NCBI GenBank assembly: GCA_027486795.1
Contig: JAIXOI010000048.1
Location: 172,232-236,231 of the forward strand
DNA length: 64,000 nucleotides
DNA from: Sphingobacteriales bacterium
GTDB taxonomy: Bacteria > Bacteroidota > Bacteroidia > Chitinophagales > CAIOSU01
Reading direction: 5' to 3'
Positions within the stretch are counted from its first letter, which is position 1; every line of letters begins with the position of its first letter. Under the pieces are notes generated by a model. The model was not told where the DNA came from and ran no database searches. It saw nothing but the letters and a program-made list of their open reading frames with translations. Shown here in pieces: positions 16,170-24,222 of the stretch. The position numbers were made by a program, and so were the translations under genes.

Positions 16170-16877
16170 TTAAATTTTCAATTTTGAATTTTTAATCCCT
16201 TCATAAAGCCACACGTTCATCAACAGAAGCAGTAGCGAGTACATGGTATCTTCGATGGGAATGGTATATAGGCGGATGCCTAAGTTGTGGGCATTATTGT
16301 ACCAAACCACGGGCAGGCTGGTAAGTATACCATTAACGATAAGAAACGGTACCAACGAAACAAAATAGGCCAAATAGAACCAGCCCATCCATTTTACTTT
16401 AAAAACGAACTGCGCCAGCACTAACAATGCTGCCGCCAGCAAAAACGTAACGGACGTGTACAATGCCTCAATATGAAACAAGGCAATAATTGGCAGTGCT
16501 ATTGCCAACACCGCTGAAAAGTACGGTGCTGCGGGTTTTAGATAATCTTTTGGTATGTAATAGCGAAAGCACTCGTAGATAAAAATACAAGCAAAAGGCA
16601 CCACCACAAAAAACAACATCTCCTCTATAGGCATGTTGGCTAGGTGTATACCGATTAGGTATTCTTCATTGAAACCCCAAACCCCCCAAGCGGTAAAAAA
16701 ATAATCCCACACCAAAAAAAATGTTGCCACCGGTAGCATAGCCATAAAAAAGGCAGGCCAATATTGTACAAACCTCACGCGCTTATCAAACGATAGCACC
16801 AACGGAAAAAAGGTAGTGAAAATAATGAGGTAGAGATAAACGGGCATAAGAATATACGATGTACGATTTAACGACAT
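16170..16877 (-). CDS. lycopene cyclase domain protein (CrtYcd type)
   Basis: 235 residues, very hydrophobic with six to seven predicted membrane helices. It carries both lycopene-cyclase motifs of the heterodimer-derived family: NMPIEEMLFF in the first half and TIPIEDTMYSLLLLL in the second, each with the P-x-E-(E/D) core. It therefore represents a fused CrtYc-CrtYd protein that cyclises lycopene ends to beta rings. It is the last gene of the carotenoid run, 69 bases after crtB. Met11 is an alternative start. No hydroxylase or ketolase gene is next to it. Confidence 0.9.
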   Translation of the reverse strand: MSLNRTSYILMPVYLYLIIFTTFFPLVLSFDKRVRFVQYWPAFFMAMLPVATFFLVWDYFFTAWGVWGFNEEYLIGIHLANMPIEEMLFFVVVPFACIFIYECFRYYIPKDYLKPAAPYFSAVLAIALPIIALFHIEALYTSVTFLLAAALLVLAQFVFKVKWMGWFYLAYFVSLVPFLIVNGILTSLPVVWYNNAHNLGIRLYTIPIEDTMYSLLLLLMNVWLYEGIKNSKLKI

Positions 16878-16946
16878 GGAATTTATTACTTCATTTCCGG
16901 CAATCCAATTTCATTAGCACATTGGTATATCATTACATTAGCCCAT

Positions 16947-17783
16947 TTACAAGATATTGAGGCTGCCTTTTACGTATGTTTTTACAAGCAGGCCAATTTT
17001 ACGCCTATCAGACACCCGAATTCGCTCACTTTTTACTACTTCGGCTGCTGATTGCTTTATTTTATTAAACAGCGAAATGTAGTATACGTAGGCCAAGTAA
17101 ACGCCCATTTTTGCGCCTTTAGGCAGCTCCATAATGCCTTTGTACGCTTCGTCAAAATCGGATTGAATGTTGGCTTCTACTTGTTTTTTAGCCTCCTCAT
17201 CAAAGGTGGCGAAATTCATACCCGGAAAATAAACCCTACCACGTTCTGTATAATCGCTCTTCATGTCGCGCAGGAAGTTTACCTTTTGGAAAGCTGAACC
17301 CAGGCTTTTGGCCGATGCCTTCAATCTATCATATTCAGCGTCGTTGCCTTCACAAAAAACCCTAAGGCACATAAGACCAACTACCTCAGCTGAGCCGTAT
17401 ATGTAGGAATCGTACATATTTGTCTCGTATCGGTCATATTGCAGGTCCATTTCCATACTCTTCAAAAAGGCATCAATCAAATCCCATTCAATATGATATT
17501 GGTTTACTACCAATTGAAAAGCATGGAGCACTGGATTTAAACTTATTTTTTCGTCAACGGCTCGAACGGTATCTTCTCTAAACCTCGCCAGCAGTGCCTT
17601 TTTATCGTACTCATGAAACGTATCAACAATCTCGTCTGCAAAACGCACGTAACCATAAATACCGTAAATAGGATCGTGGAAACGGTTATCGAGCGTTTGG
17701 ATGCCGAGGGTAAAAGAAGTACTGTACGCCTTGGTAATGAGGCGGCTACATCCGAAACTGGTTTTATTAAACAGGGTTAGCAT
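16947..17783 (-). CDS. crtB: phytoene synthase
   Basis: 278-residue squalene/phytoene synthase that condenses two geranylgeranyl diphosphates to phytoene. The two Asp-rich motifs are present: FADEIVDTFHEYD (about residues 48-60) and RDMKSDYTERGRVYFP (about residues 172-187). Context (crtI upstream, cyclase downstream) supports phytoene rather than squalene. A gap of 208 bases separates it from crtI, and that gap holds TTGTTTAAT at 17810-17818, the word shared with the other promoters of the cluster, so crtB may have its own promoter. Confidence 0.93.
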   Translation of the reverse strand: MLTLFNKTSFGCSRLITKAYSTSFTLGIQTLDNRFHDPIYGIYGYVRFADEIVDTFHEYDKKALLARFREDTVRAVDEKISLNPVLHAFQLVVNQYHIEWDLIDAFLKSMEMDLQYDRYETNMYDSYIYGSAEVVGLMCLRVFCEGNDAEYDRLKASAKSLGSAFQKVNFLRDMKSDYTERGRVYFPGMNFATFDEEAKKQVEANIQSDFDEAYKGIMELPKGAKMGVYLAYVYYISLFNKIKQSAAEVVKSERIRVSDRRKIGLLVKTYVKGSLNIL

Positions 17784-17991
17784 AACAAATTAACAGGCAT
17801 TATGGTTGTTTGTTTAATGAAGGTGCAACTTTATTTAATGGCAATGGGCATTTTCGAAATAGATTTTTTTAACCTGCCATAATTTATTGCCTCGCCTCCT
17901 AATATCATTATCCGGTATTATCCAAAGTACAATAGCATCAAACTATTATCTACCATTCGCTCAAAAAACGTCCGCCGCTAACCATTTTACT

Positions 17992-19473
17992 TCACCCGCC
18001 AAACTCCCTTACTACCTCCTTTGCAACTACCTCGCCCGAAATGATGGATGGCGGCACACCTGGCCCTGGAACAGTTAATTGGCCCGCAAAGTACAGGTTT
18101 TTTATTTTGGAGTTTTTGAGCGAAGGTTTGAATATGGCCGTCTGCATTAAGGTGTTTGCCAAACCATAAGCATTGCCCTTAAAAGAGTTATAGCGGCTCA
18201 TAAAATCGTTGTGGGCAAAACTGCGCTGATAAATTACGTGCTCACGAATGCTCTGGCCCGTTAGTTTTTCCAACCGCTGCAATATCAATTCGTAATAGTG
18301 CGCTCGCGTAACTTCATTATCGTCTAACCCTGGAGCTACCGGAATTAAGATAAACAGATTTTCTTTCCCTTCGGGCGCCACGGTATGGTCGGTTATGCTT
18401 GGGGCGCAAACATAAAACAAAGGGTTCTCGGGCCATTTAGGATGGGTGTATATCTCATCGGCAAATTGCTCAAAACTTTGATCGAAAAATAAGTTGTGAT
18501 GCAATAGGTTATTGAGCTTCTTATCTATACCTAAATAAAATATCAACGATGAAGGGGCCATAATACGGCTGTCCCAGTAGCTTTCGCTGTATTGTCGGTA
18601 TGGTTTTGGTATTAGGTTTTGTTCTACATGGTTGTAATCTGCACCTGCAACTATTATATCGGCAAACAACGTGCCTTCGGCGGTATTAACCGAACCAGCA
18701 CGCCCAGCGTGTATGTTTATCTCGGTAACAGCGGCATTATATTTAAACTTAACGCCCAACTCTTCGGCCAACTTTACCATGCCACCAATAATCTCATACA
18801 TGCCACCTTTGGGGTACCAAGTACCCAATACTAGATCGGCATAGTTCATGAGGCTATACAGAGCTGGAGTATTTTCGGGCAAAGCGCCTAAAAAGTAAAC
18901 TGGGAACTCCAATAACTTAACCAGCTTGTCGTTTTTAAACAAGCCTTTTACATGCTTGCGTATGCTGGTAAACAACTGCAGCCTGAACAATGCGGTTAGC
19001 AGTTTTGGGTCGGCAAATTCCCAAATCGAGCGGCTTGGGCGATGAACCAAATCATTAATGCCTGCCTCATATTTCTCGGCGGCTTCTTTTAGGAAACGCT
19101 TAAGGTTGGGTGTGCTGCCCGGTTCAAGTTTCTCGAACATGGCATACAAATCGTCTAACGACGCAGGCACGTCCATTATGTCATCTTGACCATAGTATAT
19201 TCGGTAGCCTGGGTCAAGGCGCACTAACTCATAATAATCGCTTACTTTTTTACCAAAGTGGGCAAAAAACTGCTCAAACACATCGGGCATCCAATACCAG
19301 CTTGGGCCCATATCAAACAAGAACCCTTCGGCCTCAAACTTTGAAGCCCTGCCACCTGCCGATTCGTTTTTCTCTAGCACAGTTACTTCAAATCCCTCTT
19401 TTGCCAAATGGCACGCCGCCGATAAACCCGCAAAACCGCTACCTATAACTATTACTTTCTTCTTATTTGCCAC
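17992..19473 (-). CDS. crtI: phytoene desaturase
   Basis: 493-residue CrtI-family desaturase. N-terminal FAD loop VIVIGSGFAGLSAACHLA and ESAGGRASKFE; C-terminal signature LYFAGQLTVPGPGVPPS. It introduces the double bonds converting phytoene to lycopene. The start is GTG at 19473 (protein MANKKKVIVIG); the nearest ATG is out of frame. TACCTTTG lies 20 bases upstream and an ECF sigma-factor gene precedes it, separated by a strong hairpin. The length matches bacterial CrtI. Confidence 0.95.
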   Translation of the reverse strand: MANKKKVIVIGSGFAGLSAACHLAKEGFEVTVLEKNESAGGRASKFEAEGFLFDMGPSWYWMPDVFEQFFAHFGKKVSDYYELVRLDPGYRIYYGQDDIMDVPASLDDLYAMFEKLEPGSTPNLKRFLKEAAEKYEAGINDLVHRPSRSIWEFADPKLLTALFRLQLFTSIRKHVKGLFKNDKLVKLLEFPVYFLGALPENTPALYSLMNYADLVLGTWYPKGGMYEIIGGMVKLAEELGVKFKYNAAVTEINIHAGRAGSVNTAEGTLFADIIVAGADYNHVEQNLIPKPYRQYSESYWDSRIMAPSSLIFYLGIDKKLNNLLHHNLFFDQSFEQFADEIYTHPKWPENPLFYVCAPSITDHTVAPEGKENLFILIPVAPGLDDNEVTRAHYYELILQRLEKLTGQSIREHVIYQRSFAHNDFMSRYNSFKGNAYGLANTLMQTAIFKPSLKNSKIKNLYFAGQLTVPGPGVPPSIISGEVVAKEVVREFGG

Positions 19474-19493
19474 GTTGGTGCATTTTCTTTAGC

Positions 19494-19501
19494 CAAAGGT
19501 A
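19494..19501 (-). promoter_or_regulatory. -7 box TACCTTTG for crtI
   Basis: Minus-strand TACCTTTG, 20 bases before the GTG start. Any -33 element would fall inside the sigma-gene terminator hairpin (19510-19542), so terminator and promoter are packed together. Confidence 0.45.
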
Positions 19502-19509
19502 CAAAACAT

Positions 19510-19542
19510 AAGAGGCACTGCTTTGTTCAAGCAGTGCCTCTT
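19510..19542 (-). terminator. 14-base perfect hairpin after the sigma-factor gene
   Basis: AAGAGGCACTGCTT, loop of 5, AAGCAGTGCCTCTT: a perfect stem lying 29 bases past the sigma stop. No long T-run follows in the minus direction (TATGTTTTG), so it may terminate or attenuate. Confidence 0.65.
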
Positions 19543-19571
19543 AAATTTAAATTTTAAATAACCTCGATTGT

Positions 19572-20081
19572 TTAATCTGGTTTGTATTGCTCCAATTTGC
19601 CTTTCAACTCTTTACGGGCAAAAAATATGCGGCTTTTTACGGTACCTAATGGCAATCGAAGTTCGTCGGCTATTTCATGGTATTTGTAGCCTTCAAAATG
19701 CATCATAAAAGGTACACGAAACTCTTCAGACAATTCGCGAATGGCAACTTTCATGTCGTCCATTACAAATTTTGCTGTAGCGGCATTTTCTGTCAATGCT
19801 TCGCTTGAGTTGATATAGTAAAGGTTATCGGTAGTATCGATAATAGTATTACGCTTTACTTTACGACGATAGTTGTTGATGAAAATGTTTTTCATGATAG
19901 TGAACAACCATGCTTTCAGGTTGGTACCGTCTTGAAATTTATCCTTGTTCGATAATGCCCTGAACATGGTATCCTGTATCAAGTCATTTGCTTCTTCCAT
20001 ATTTTTGGTCAGGTTCAAAGCAAATGGACGCAATGAGCTAGAAAAACCTGTTACTACAGTATCGAATTCGTGATTGGTCAT
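19572..20081 (-). CDS. ECF-family RNA polymerase sigma factor of the carotenoid cluster
   Basis: 169 residues. Sigma region 2 is LTKNMEEANDLIQDTMFRAL and NLKAWLFTIMKNIFINNYRR; region 4 is FRVPFMMHFEGYKYHEIADE followed by LPLGTVKSRIFFARKEL. It lies between a CarH/LitR-like regulator gene and crtI, the arrangement seen in light-induced carotenoid clusters such as Streptomyces litR-litS, so it probably directs crt transcription when the repressor is released by light. The upstream region has TATATTTG with a TTTG 20 bases further up, and an inverted repeat. No anti-sigma gene is adjacent. Confidence 0.9.
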   Translation of the reverse strand: MTNHEFDTVVTGFSSSLRPFALNLTKNMEEANDLIQDTMFRALSNKDKFQDGTNLKAWLFTIMKNIFINNYRRKVKRNTIIDTTDNLYYINSSEALTENAATAKFVMDDMKVAIRELSEEFRVPFMMHFEGYKYHEIADELRLPLGTVKSRIFFARKELKGKLEQYKPD

Positions 20082-20101
20082 TGTATTATTGTTTGGTTAT
20101 T

Positions 20102-20133
20102 CAAATATAGCACCAACAACCCACAAAAGCAAA
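20102..20133 (-). promoter_or_regulatory. promoter of the ECF sigma gene (TTTG-N20-TATATTTG)
   Basis: Minus-strand -7 box TATATTTG (20102-20109), 20 bases before the ATG, with TTTG (20130-20133) at a 20-base spacing. This is the best two-part Bacteroidota promoter in the cluster. Confidence 0.55.
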
Positions 20134-20137
20134 TTAT

Positions 20138-20169
20138 TTGTTTAATCTTTTCATTTAATCGTTAAACAA
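20138..20169. promoter_or_regulatory. candidate operator, inverted TTGTTTAA / TTAAACAA
   Basis: TTGTTTAA (20138-20145) and TTAAACAA (20162-20169) form an exact inverted repeat immediately upstream of the sigma gene's -33 element. The 12-mer ATCGTTAAACAA (20158-20169) recurs exactly upstream of the MerR gene at 21231-21242. Confidence 0.5.
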
Positions 20170-20247
20170 AACCATTTTCAACGCTGCAAGTTTTACACAA
20201 CTGTTTAGCCTAGCCATTTCGGTAGTAAAAAGGTTACTAAAACTTTT

Positions 20248-21147
20248 TTATCTAGCCTCAACGGCACATAAGGTATCCAATATAGCATGAGCCTGTTGCA
20301 AGTTTTGCAACAATTGGACATTGGAACCAAAATGAAAATGCTGCTTCGAAAACTGACCGCCGGCAAGCCAAATCTCGCTTTCAGGAAAACTTTTGGCCAA
20401 CACATCAATGTACTGCTGCAGATCATCGCCAGCAGGTGTGGTGGTAACATAACATACCATATACTTGTTCCTGTGCCGCTTATGTATGGCAACAATATCA
20501 GCAAAAGGCATATTCGCCCCCAGATATAGAACCTTCATGTTTCGGGCTCTAATGAGGTAACACATAAACAGTAAACCTATTTCGTGTAATTCGCCTTCGG
20601 GGCCGAACAACAAAAAAGTATCATCAGCGCTGCTATGTAACACTAGCTGACCATCGATAGCCACTATGAGCTTTTGCCTAACCATATTACTTACAAAATG
20701 CTCATGGGCAGGATTTATGGCTCCTGTAATCCATAAATAACCAATTCGCTCCATAAATGGAAAGATAATGGTGGTCATGGTTTTCTCAAACCCAATGCGC
20801 AGGATGCTATTGGCCAACAGTTTCTCGAAATGCTCTTCATTTAGCTCAATCATTGCTAACGTGAGCGCCGCAAACTGCTTATCGGTATCGTCTGTTATGT
20901 TAGTTACCTTCTTAACTTCTTGGTGCAACTCATCAGGAGTAAACTGCGCAATGCGAGAAATTTTGTAACCATGATCGTTTAGCAAACTAACATTTAGCAG
21001 CTTCCGTAAGTCGGCGTCATTGTATGTTCTAATATTGGTAACAGTTCGCTGAGGCTCAATAATATGGTAGCGCTGCTCCCAAATTCGTATAGTATGGGCT
21101 TTTACTCCGGACAAATGCTCTAAATCTTTAATGGAGTAGTTGGCCAT
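20248..21147 (-). CDS. MerR-family B12-binding light-responsive regulator (CarH/LitR-like)
   Basis: 299 residues. N-terminal MerR winged helix (YSIKDLEHLSGVKAHTIRIW), a middle helix bundle and a C-terminal Rossmann B12-binding domain. The photoreceptor signature Wx9EH is intact (Trp139, Glu149-His150), and ELHEIG (Glu186-x-His188-x-x-Gly191) is the cobalamin His motif, with Glu in place of the usual Asp. In CarH these residues hold adenosylcobalamin and make DNA binding light-sensitive. It is the first gene of the carotenoid block, so it probably represses sigma and crt genes in the dark. Shared TGTTTAA words upstream suggest autoregulation. Confidence 0.88.
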   Translation of the reverse strand: MANYSIKDLEHLSGVKAHTIRIWEQRYHIIEPQRTVTNIRTYNDADLRKLLNVSLLNDHGYKISRIAQFTPDELHQEVKKVTNITDDTDKQFAALTLAMIELNEEHFEKLLANSILRIGFEKTMTTIIFPFMERIGYLWITGAINPAHEHFVSNMVRQKLIVAIDGQLVLHSSADDTFLLFGPEGELHEIGLLFMCYLIRARNMKVLYLGANMPFADIVAIHKRHRNKYMVCYVTTTPAGDDLQQYIDVLAKSFPESEIWLAGGQFSKQHFHFGSNVQLLQNLQQAHAILDTLCAVEAR

Positions 21148-21211
21148 AACCTTTTGCTCAAACTATTTTAACTATACCGAATGATATTAAGGACAATCGA
21201 GCCCAATAAAC

Positions 21212-21242
21212 TGTTTAACAATTAAACACTATCGTTAAACAA
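21212..21242. promoter_or_regulatory. candidate operator upstream of the CarH-like gene
   Basis: TGTTTAA-CAA-TTAAACA (21212-21228) is a perfect inverted repeat, followed by ATCGTTAAACAA (21231-21242), a 12-mer identical to that before the sigma gene. It is suggested as the binding site for the MerR protein by repetition and position; not demonstrated. Confidence 0.5.
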
Positions 21243-21353
21243 CTGCTAAAGTATAGAAAATTTTATAAAGAGTATAGCGAAATAAAAGAAACTGCAAAAA
21301 AGCTACTCCAAGGCAAACATAACCTGAAGGAAATGCTGCTAATTGCAGTTGCT

Positions 21354-21545
21354 CTATGGGTTCGTAAAATAAAGGATATCGGTAGGGTTGATAACAACAC
21401 TGAGCTTTAATTTACAGCGATAATTGTTGATGATTGCATACTTCATGATTGTAACCAACCATGCTTTGAGGTTTATGCCAGAGAGCCTTACCAGGTCTAT
21501 ATAGAATAACTGAGCTTGCCAGATCGCAACAGTTTTTCCTCTATC
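21354..21545 (-). pseudogene. remnant of an ECF sigma factor (region 2)
   Basis: Reading the minus strand from 21545, a frame without a start codon gives INLKAWLVTIMKYAIINNYR followed by a segment ending in PTDILYFTNP and TAG at 21354. It aligns over about 43 residues with TNLKAWLFTIMKNIFINNYR and DTTDNLYYINS of the intact sigma gene at 19572-20081. Weaker similarity (IWQAQLF) extends upstream to a TAA at 21546. Region 4 and the N-terminus are missing. It is too short and start-less to be a working gene; it looks like a decayed paralog that once lay on the other side of the regulator. Confidence 0.75.
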
Positions 21546-21603
21546 TTATGCGAAAACGCTACCTAACACAGGCTAAAACACGACCATTGCAACCATAAAC
21601 ACA

Positions 21604-21645
21604 AACGGTTTAGAATTTAACTGGTCAGTTAAATTCTAAACCGTT
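21604..21645. terminator. perfect 19-base hairpin downstream of the TonB operon
   Basis: AACGGTTTAGAATTTAACT, loop GGTC, AGTTAAATTCTAAACCGTT: 19 paired bases with a 4-base loop, 38 bases past the TPR gene stop. It lacks a long T-tract but is the obvious 3' end of the operon. Confidence 0.65.
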
Positions 21646-21683
21646 ATGGATAAAAATAATCTTAGGGAAGGATAAAAAGCTGC

Positions 21684-23273
21684 TTACTTCGCGTTTTTCA
21701 AGAACTCATCTGCCTTGGCGTTTGCAGGGTCTAGCTCTTTTACTTTCAACCAGGCTGTTTTGGCTTTAGCATTATCCTTTTTAAGGAAATAGTAGTAGCC
21801 CAAGTAGGAATTTGCTTCAATGAGTTCCTTTTTAAACTTGGTAGCATCAACCGCTAGCTCAACAAATTTTTCGTAGTGAGGCAAAGCCAACCCTGCGGTT
21901 GATTCTGGATCAAGTTGCGAGGCAACACGTGCACGCCACAAGAAACCAATAGCGGCAGTTGGCTGCAACTCGTTCACTTTAGCAAAGGCACTATCGGCTC
22001 CTTGGTAATTAGCGCCGTAGTAGTAAGCCCTGCCTATTTGGAAGTAATCTTGTGAAGTTGACTTACCAAATACTAGCATTTTTTGCTTGTAGGCTTCGGC
22101 AGACTCAAAATACCTTTTTTGGGTCATCAGCAAAACCGCCAGTTCGTCATAAAGCTCAGGTTCTGGTTCTCCTTCCAAGATAGCTTTATTAAAATTATCT
22201 ACTGCTAAAGAGTCCTTGCCTGTTTTTGATAGCAAGCGGGCGTAGTAGGTATAGTCACTAGCAATTACCTTGCTCGTATCTACCTTGGCAAAAAAGTTTT
22301 CCAATTGCGCCAAGCCTTCAGGGTATTTGCCTTGCTCGTAGTATGAGTAGCCAATTAATCGGCTCCATATTACATTAGAGTTATCCCTGCGCATCAATTC
22401 TTCAATCAAACTGATGGTTTTAGGATAGTCTTTGGCAAGAAACACAAACGAGGCATAACGAGATTGGGTTTCCAAATCGTTATTTCCTGATAGGGCCAAG
22501 TATTGGTCCATCATCTTTACCGCTTCTTCGTGCTGTTTAGCCAAATGGTAAAGCTCGGCCAATTCGCGGTATACCGGTATAAAGGTAGGGTCTATCTCAT
22601 TGGCCTTTTTAAAGTGTTCCCTAGCCTCGTTGTAGTTGCGCGAAGTGATATAGATTTTGCCAATATTGTTGTAGGCCACCGCCAGTTTACCATGCTTCTC
22701 GTAGGCAAACTCATAGTTGGTAATTGCAGTACCAGCGTTGTTGCTTGCCAAGTAAGCATCACCTAGCAATAGGTAAGCCTCAATGCTGTTCTTGTCTAAC
22801 ACAAGAGCCTTCTTAAATGTGGTTACAGCTAGGTCGGTTTGCTTTTTTGAAGCGTTTAAATATGCCTCGCCAACAAATATGAATGCTTTGGCATCCTTGG
22901 TTTTATCTTTTACTGTAAGTTTGTTAAAGTAGTCAATGGCGGCAGTGGTGTTGCCTTCGTCCAAAGCCAATTTGCCAAGGCCGGCAAAGTTGTAGTTTAC
23001 CTTGTCTTCTGGTTTAATGCCCTTATTATAATATATGCGTGCAGAATCTTTTTTGCCTTCGCTATACAGCAAGTTGCCCATGCGATAGTTCAGTTCTGCA
23101 TCGGCAGGGTTGCCAGCTACCAAAGCCTTAAGGGTTTCTTTGGCCTTATCGTTCTGTTCGTTCCAAAGTAGGTTTTGCACGTCGTCCCAGGTTTGGGCGG
23201 TAGCGGCCGGAGCCATGCCTAGAAACAAAAGGGCAATCAATACACAATTCTTAAAAGGAAGCATCGGTTTCAT
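21684..23273 (-). CDS. exported TPR-repeat protein of the TonB operon
   Basis: 529 residues from ATG 23273 (the frame continues to 23306 but a signal peptide, FKNCVLIALLFLGMAPAATA, follows this Met directly). The mature protein is almost entirely tetratricopeptide repeats, about twelve units with the A-x3-Y-x2-A pattern, such as AYNNIGKIYITSRNYNEAREH and AYLLLGDAYLASNNAGTAITN. It probably sits in the periplasm or at the envelope. Last gene of the exbB-exbD-exbD-tonB operon, 13 bases after the PstS-like lipoprotein gene; the same order is common in this phylum. The role in TonB-dependent transport is inferred from linkage. Confidence 0.85.
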   Translation of the reverse strand: MKPMLPFKNCVLIALLFLGMAPAATAQTWDDVQNLLWNEQNDKAKETLKALVAGNPADAELNYRMGNLLYSEGKKDSARIYYNKGIKPEDKVNYNFAGLGKLALDEGNTTAAIDYFNKLTVKDKTKDAKAFIFVGEAYLNASKKQTDLAVTTFKKALVLDKNSIEAYLLLGDAYLASNNAGTAITNYEFAYEKHGKLAVAYNNIGKIYITSRNYNEAREHFKKANEIDPTFIPVYRELAELYHLAKQHEEAVKMMDQYLALSGNNDLETQSRYASFVFLAKDYPKTISLIEELMRRDNSNVIWSRLIGYSYYEQGKYPEGLAQLENFFAKVDTSKVIASDYTYYARLLSKTGKDSLAVDNFNKAILEGEPEPELYDELAVLLMTQKRYFESAEAYKQKMLVFGKSTSQDYFQIGRAYYYGANYQGADSAFAKVNELQPTAAIGFLWRARVASQLDPESTAGLALPHYEKFVELAVDATKFKKELIEANSYLGYYYFLKKDNAKAKTAWLKVKELDPANAKADEFLKNAK

Positions 23274-23286
23274 TACTATTGTTGTT

Positions 23287-24198
23287 TTAGTTCTTAAATT
23301 CCACAATCCTTACTGGCATCGTGGCCGGCACCAACCCTGATTTTAGTACAATGCGTTGGCCCTTATCACTAGCCATGAAGGATGCAAATCCCGTGCCTAA
23401 TCCGGCACGTGCCTCTCGGCTTACAATATATAGGCTTCTTATCAAAGGATAGCTGCTATCGGCAATATAGGCTTGGTAGGGCTGCAAGCCACGTGGGCCA
23501 GTGGTTTCAGAGCTTATGCGCAACACCTTTACCTTGCTTAAGAAATCATAGCTAACGGAGTCATCGGTATCGCTAATCCAGCTTACGCCAATGATACCAA
23601 CCGCCTTAGGATTGTTGGCCACGTAGTTGATTACCTCTGGGTTAGTGTTAACTGCAAAACAATATGGTGCAAAATCAGGCGAAAATTTTTCTTTTAAGTA
23701 TCGCACCGTGCTGGAGTTTGAATTATCGAACACTACCTGTATACTATTTGAGTCAGTTGCACCAACTTTCCAAGCGCTAGGATTACCTGCCAACAGTTGG
23801 CGAAGTTGATCTAACGATATGATCGTATCGGGGTTATCCGGGTGAACAATCAAGGCGACTGCATCAATGGCTACTTTGGTGATGCGCGGAATAAGCTTGC
23901 GTTGATCGAAATATGCCTGTTCAGCTTCAGTTAGCGTGCGGGTTACTATTGCTAGCCTTACGCTATCTGATAATAGTAGTTGCATCGCTTCGGTCTCGGG
24001 CAGGTACTGGGCCTCTATCGCTGCATACTTATAAAAGCCGTGGAACACATCTAACTCCGTTTTCACGAGGGGATAGTACGTTTCATCAACACTTATTTGT
24101 ATTTGGCCCGAGGTAGTATTATCCTGTTCGGTGGTGCTGCTGTTATTGCAACTAGATACTGCAAATGCCAGTAGTGCTATCATTACAATCGTTCTCAT
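23287..24198 (-). CDS. PstS-like substrate-binding lipoprotein
   Basis: 303 residues. Signal peptide with lipobox AVSSC (Cys17), then a periplasmic binding-protein fold of the phosphate-binding (PstS-like) superfamily: DETYYPLVKTELDVF, VALIVHPDNPDTIISLDQLRQLL and PYQAYIADSSYPLIRSLYIV. It is linked to exbBD/tonB rather than to Pst ABC-transporter genes, so phosphate uptake through an ABC system is unlikely to be its only role. The ligand is unknown. It lies 24 bases after the small membrane protein gene. Confidence 0.8.
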   Translation of the reverse strand: MRTIVMIALLAFAVSSCNNSSTTEQDNTTSGQIQISVDETYYPLVKTELDVFHGFYKYAAIEAQYLPETEAMQLLLSDSVRLAIVTRTLTEAEQAYFDQRKLIPRITKVAIDAVALIVHPDNPDTIISLDQLRQLLAGNPSAWKVGATDSNSIQVVFDNSNSSTVRYLKEKFSPDFAPYCFAVNTNPEVINYVANNPKAVGIIGVSWISDTDDSVSYDFLSKVKVLRISSETTGPRGLQPYQAYIADSSYPLIRSLYIVSREARAGLGTGFASFMASDKGQRIVLKSGLVPATMPVRIVEFKN

Positions 24199-24222
24199 AA
24201 AATAACGGGGTTAATGCGTAAA

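Larger units (their letters stand above)
21148..21683. other. 536-base gap upstream of the CarH-like gene
   Basis: Holds the candidate operator (21212-21242), a decayed ECF sigma-factor fragment (21354-21545) and a perfect hairpin (21604-21645). The stretch 21243-21353 shows nothing recognisable. Confidence 0.6.

Noticed and set aside
17887..18078. 63-codon plus-strand ORF in the crtB-crtI gap
   Set aside because: Half of it is antisense to crtI and it has no protein-like features.
20205..20504. 99-codon minus-strand ORF at the end of the CarH-like gene
   Set aside because: Out-of-frame shadow of the B12-binding domain.
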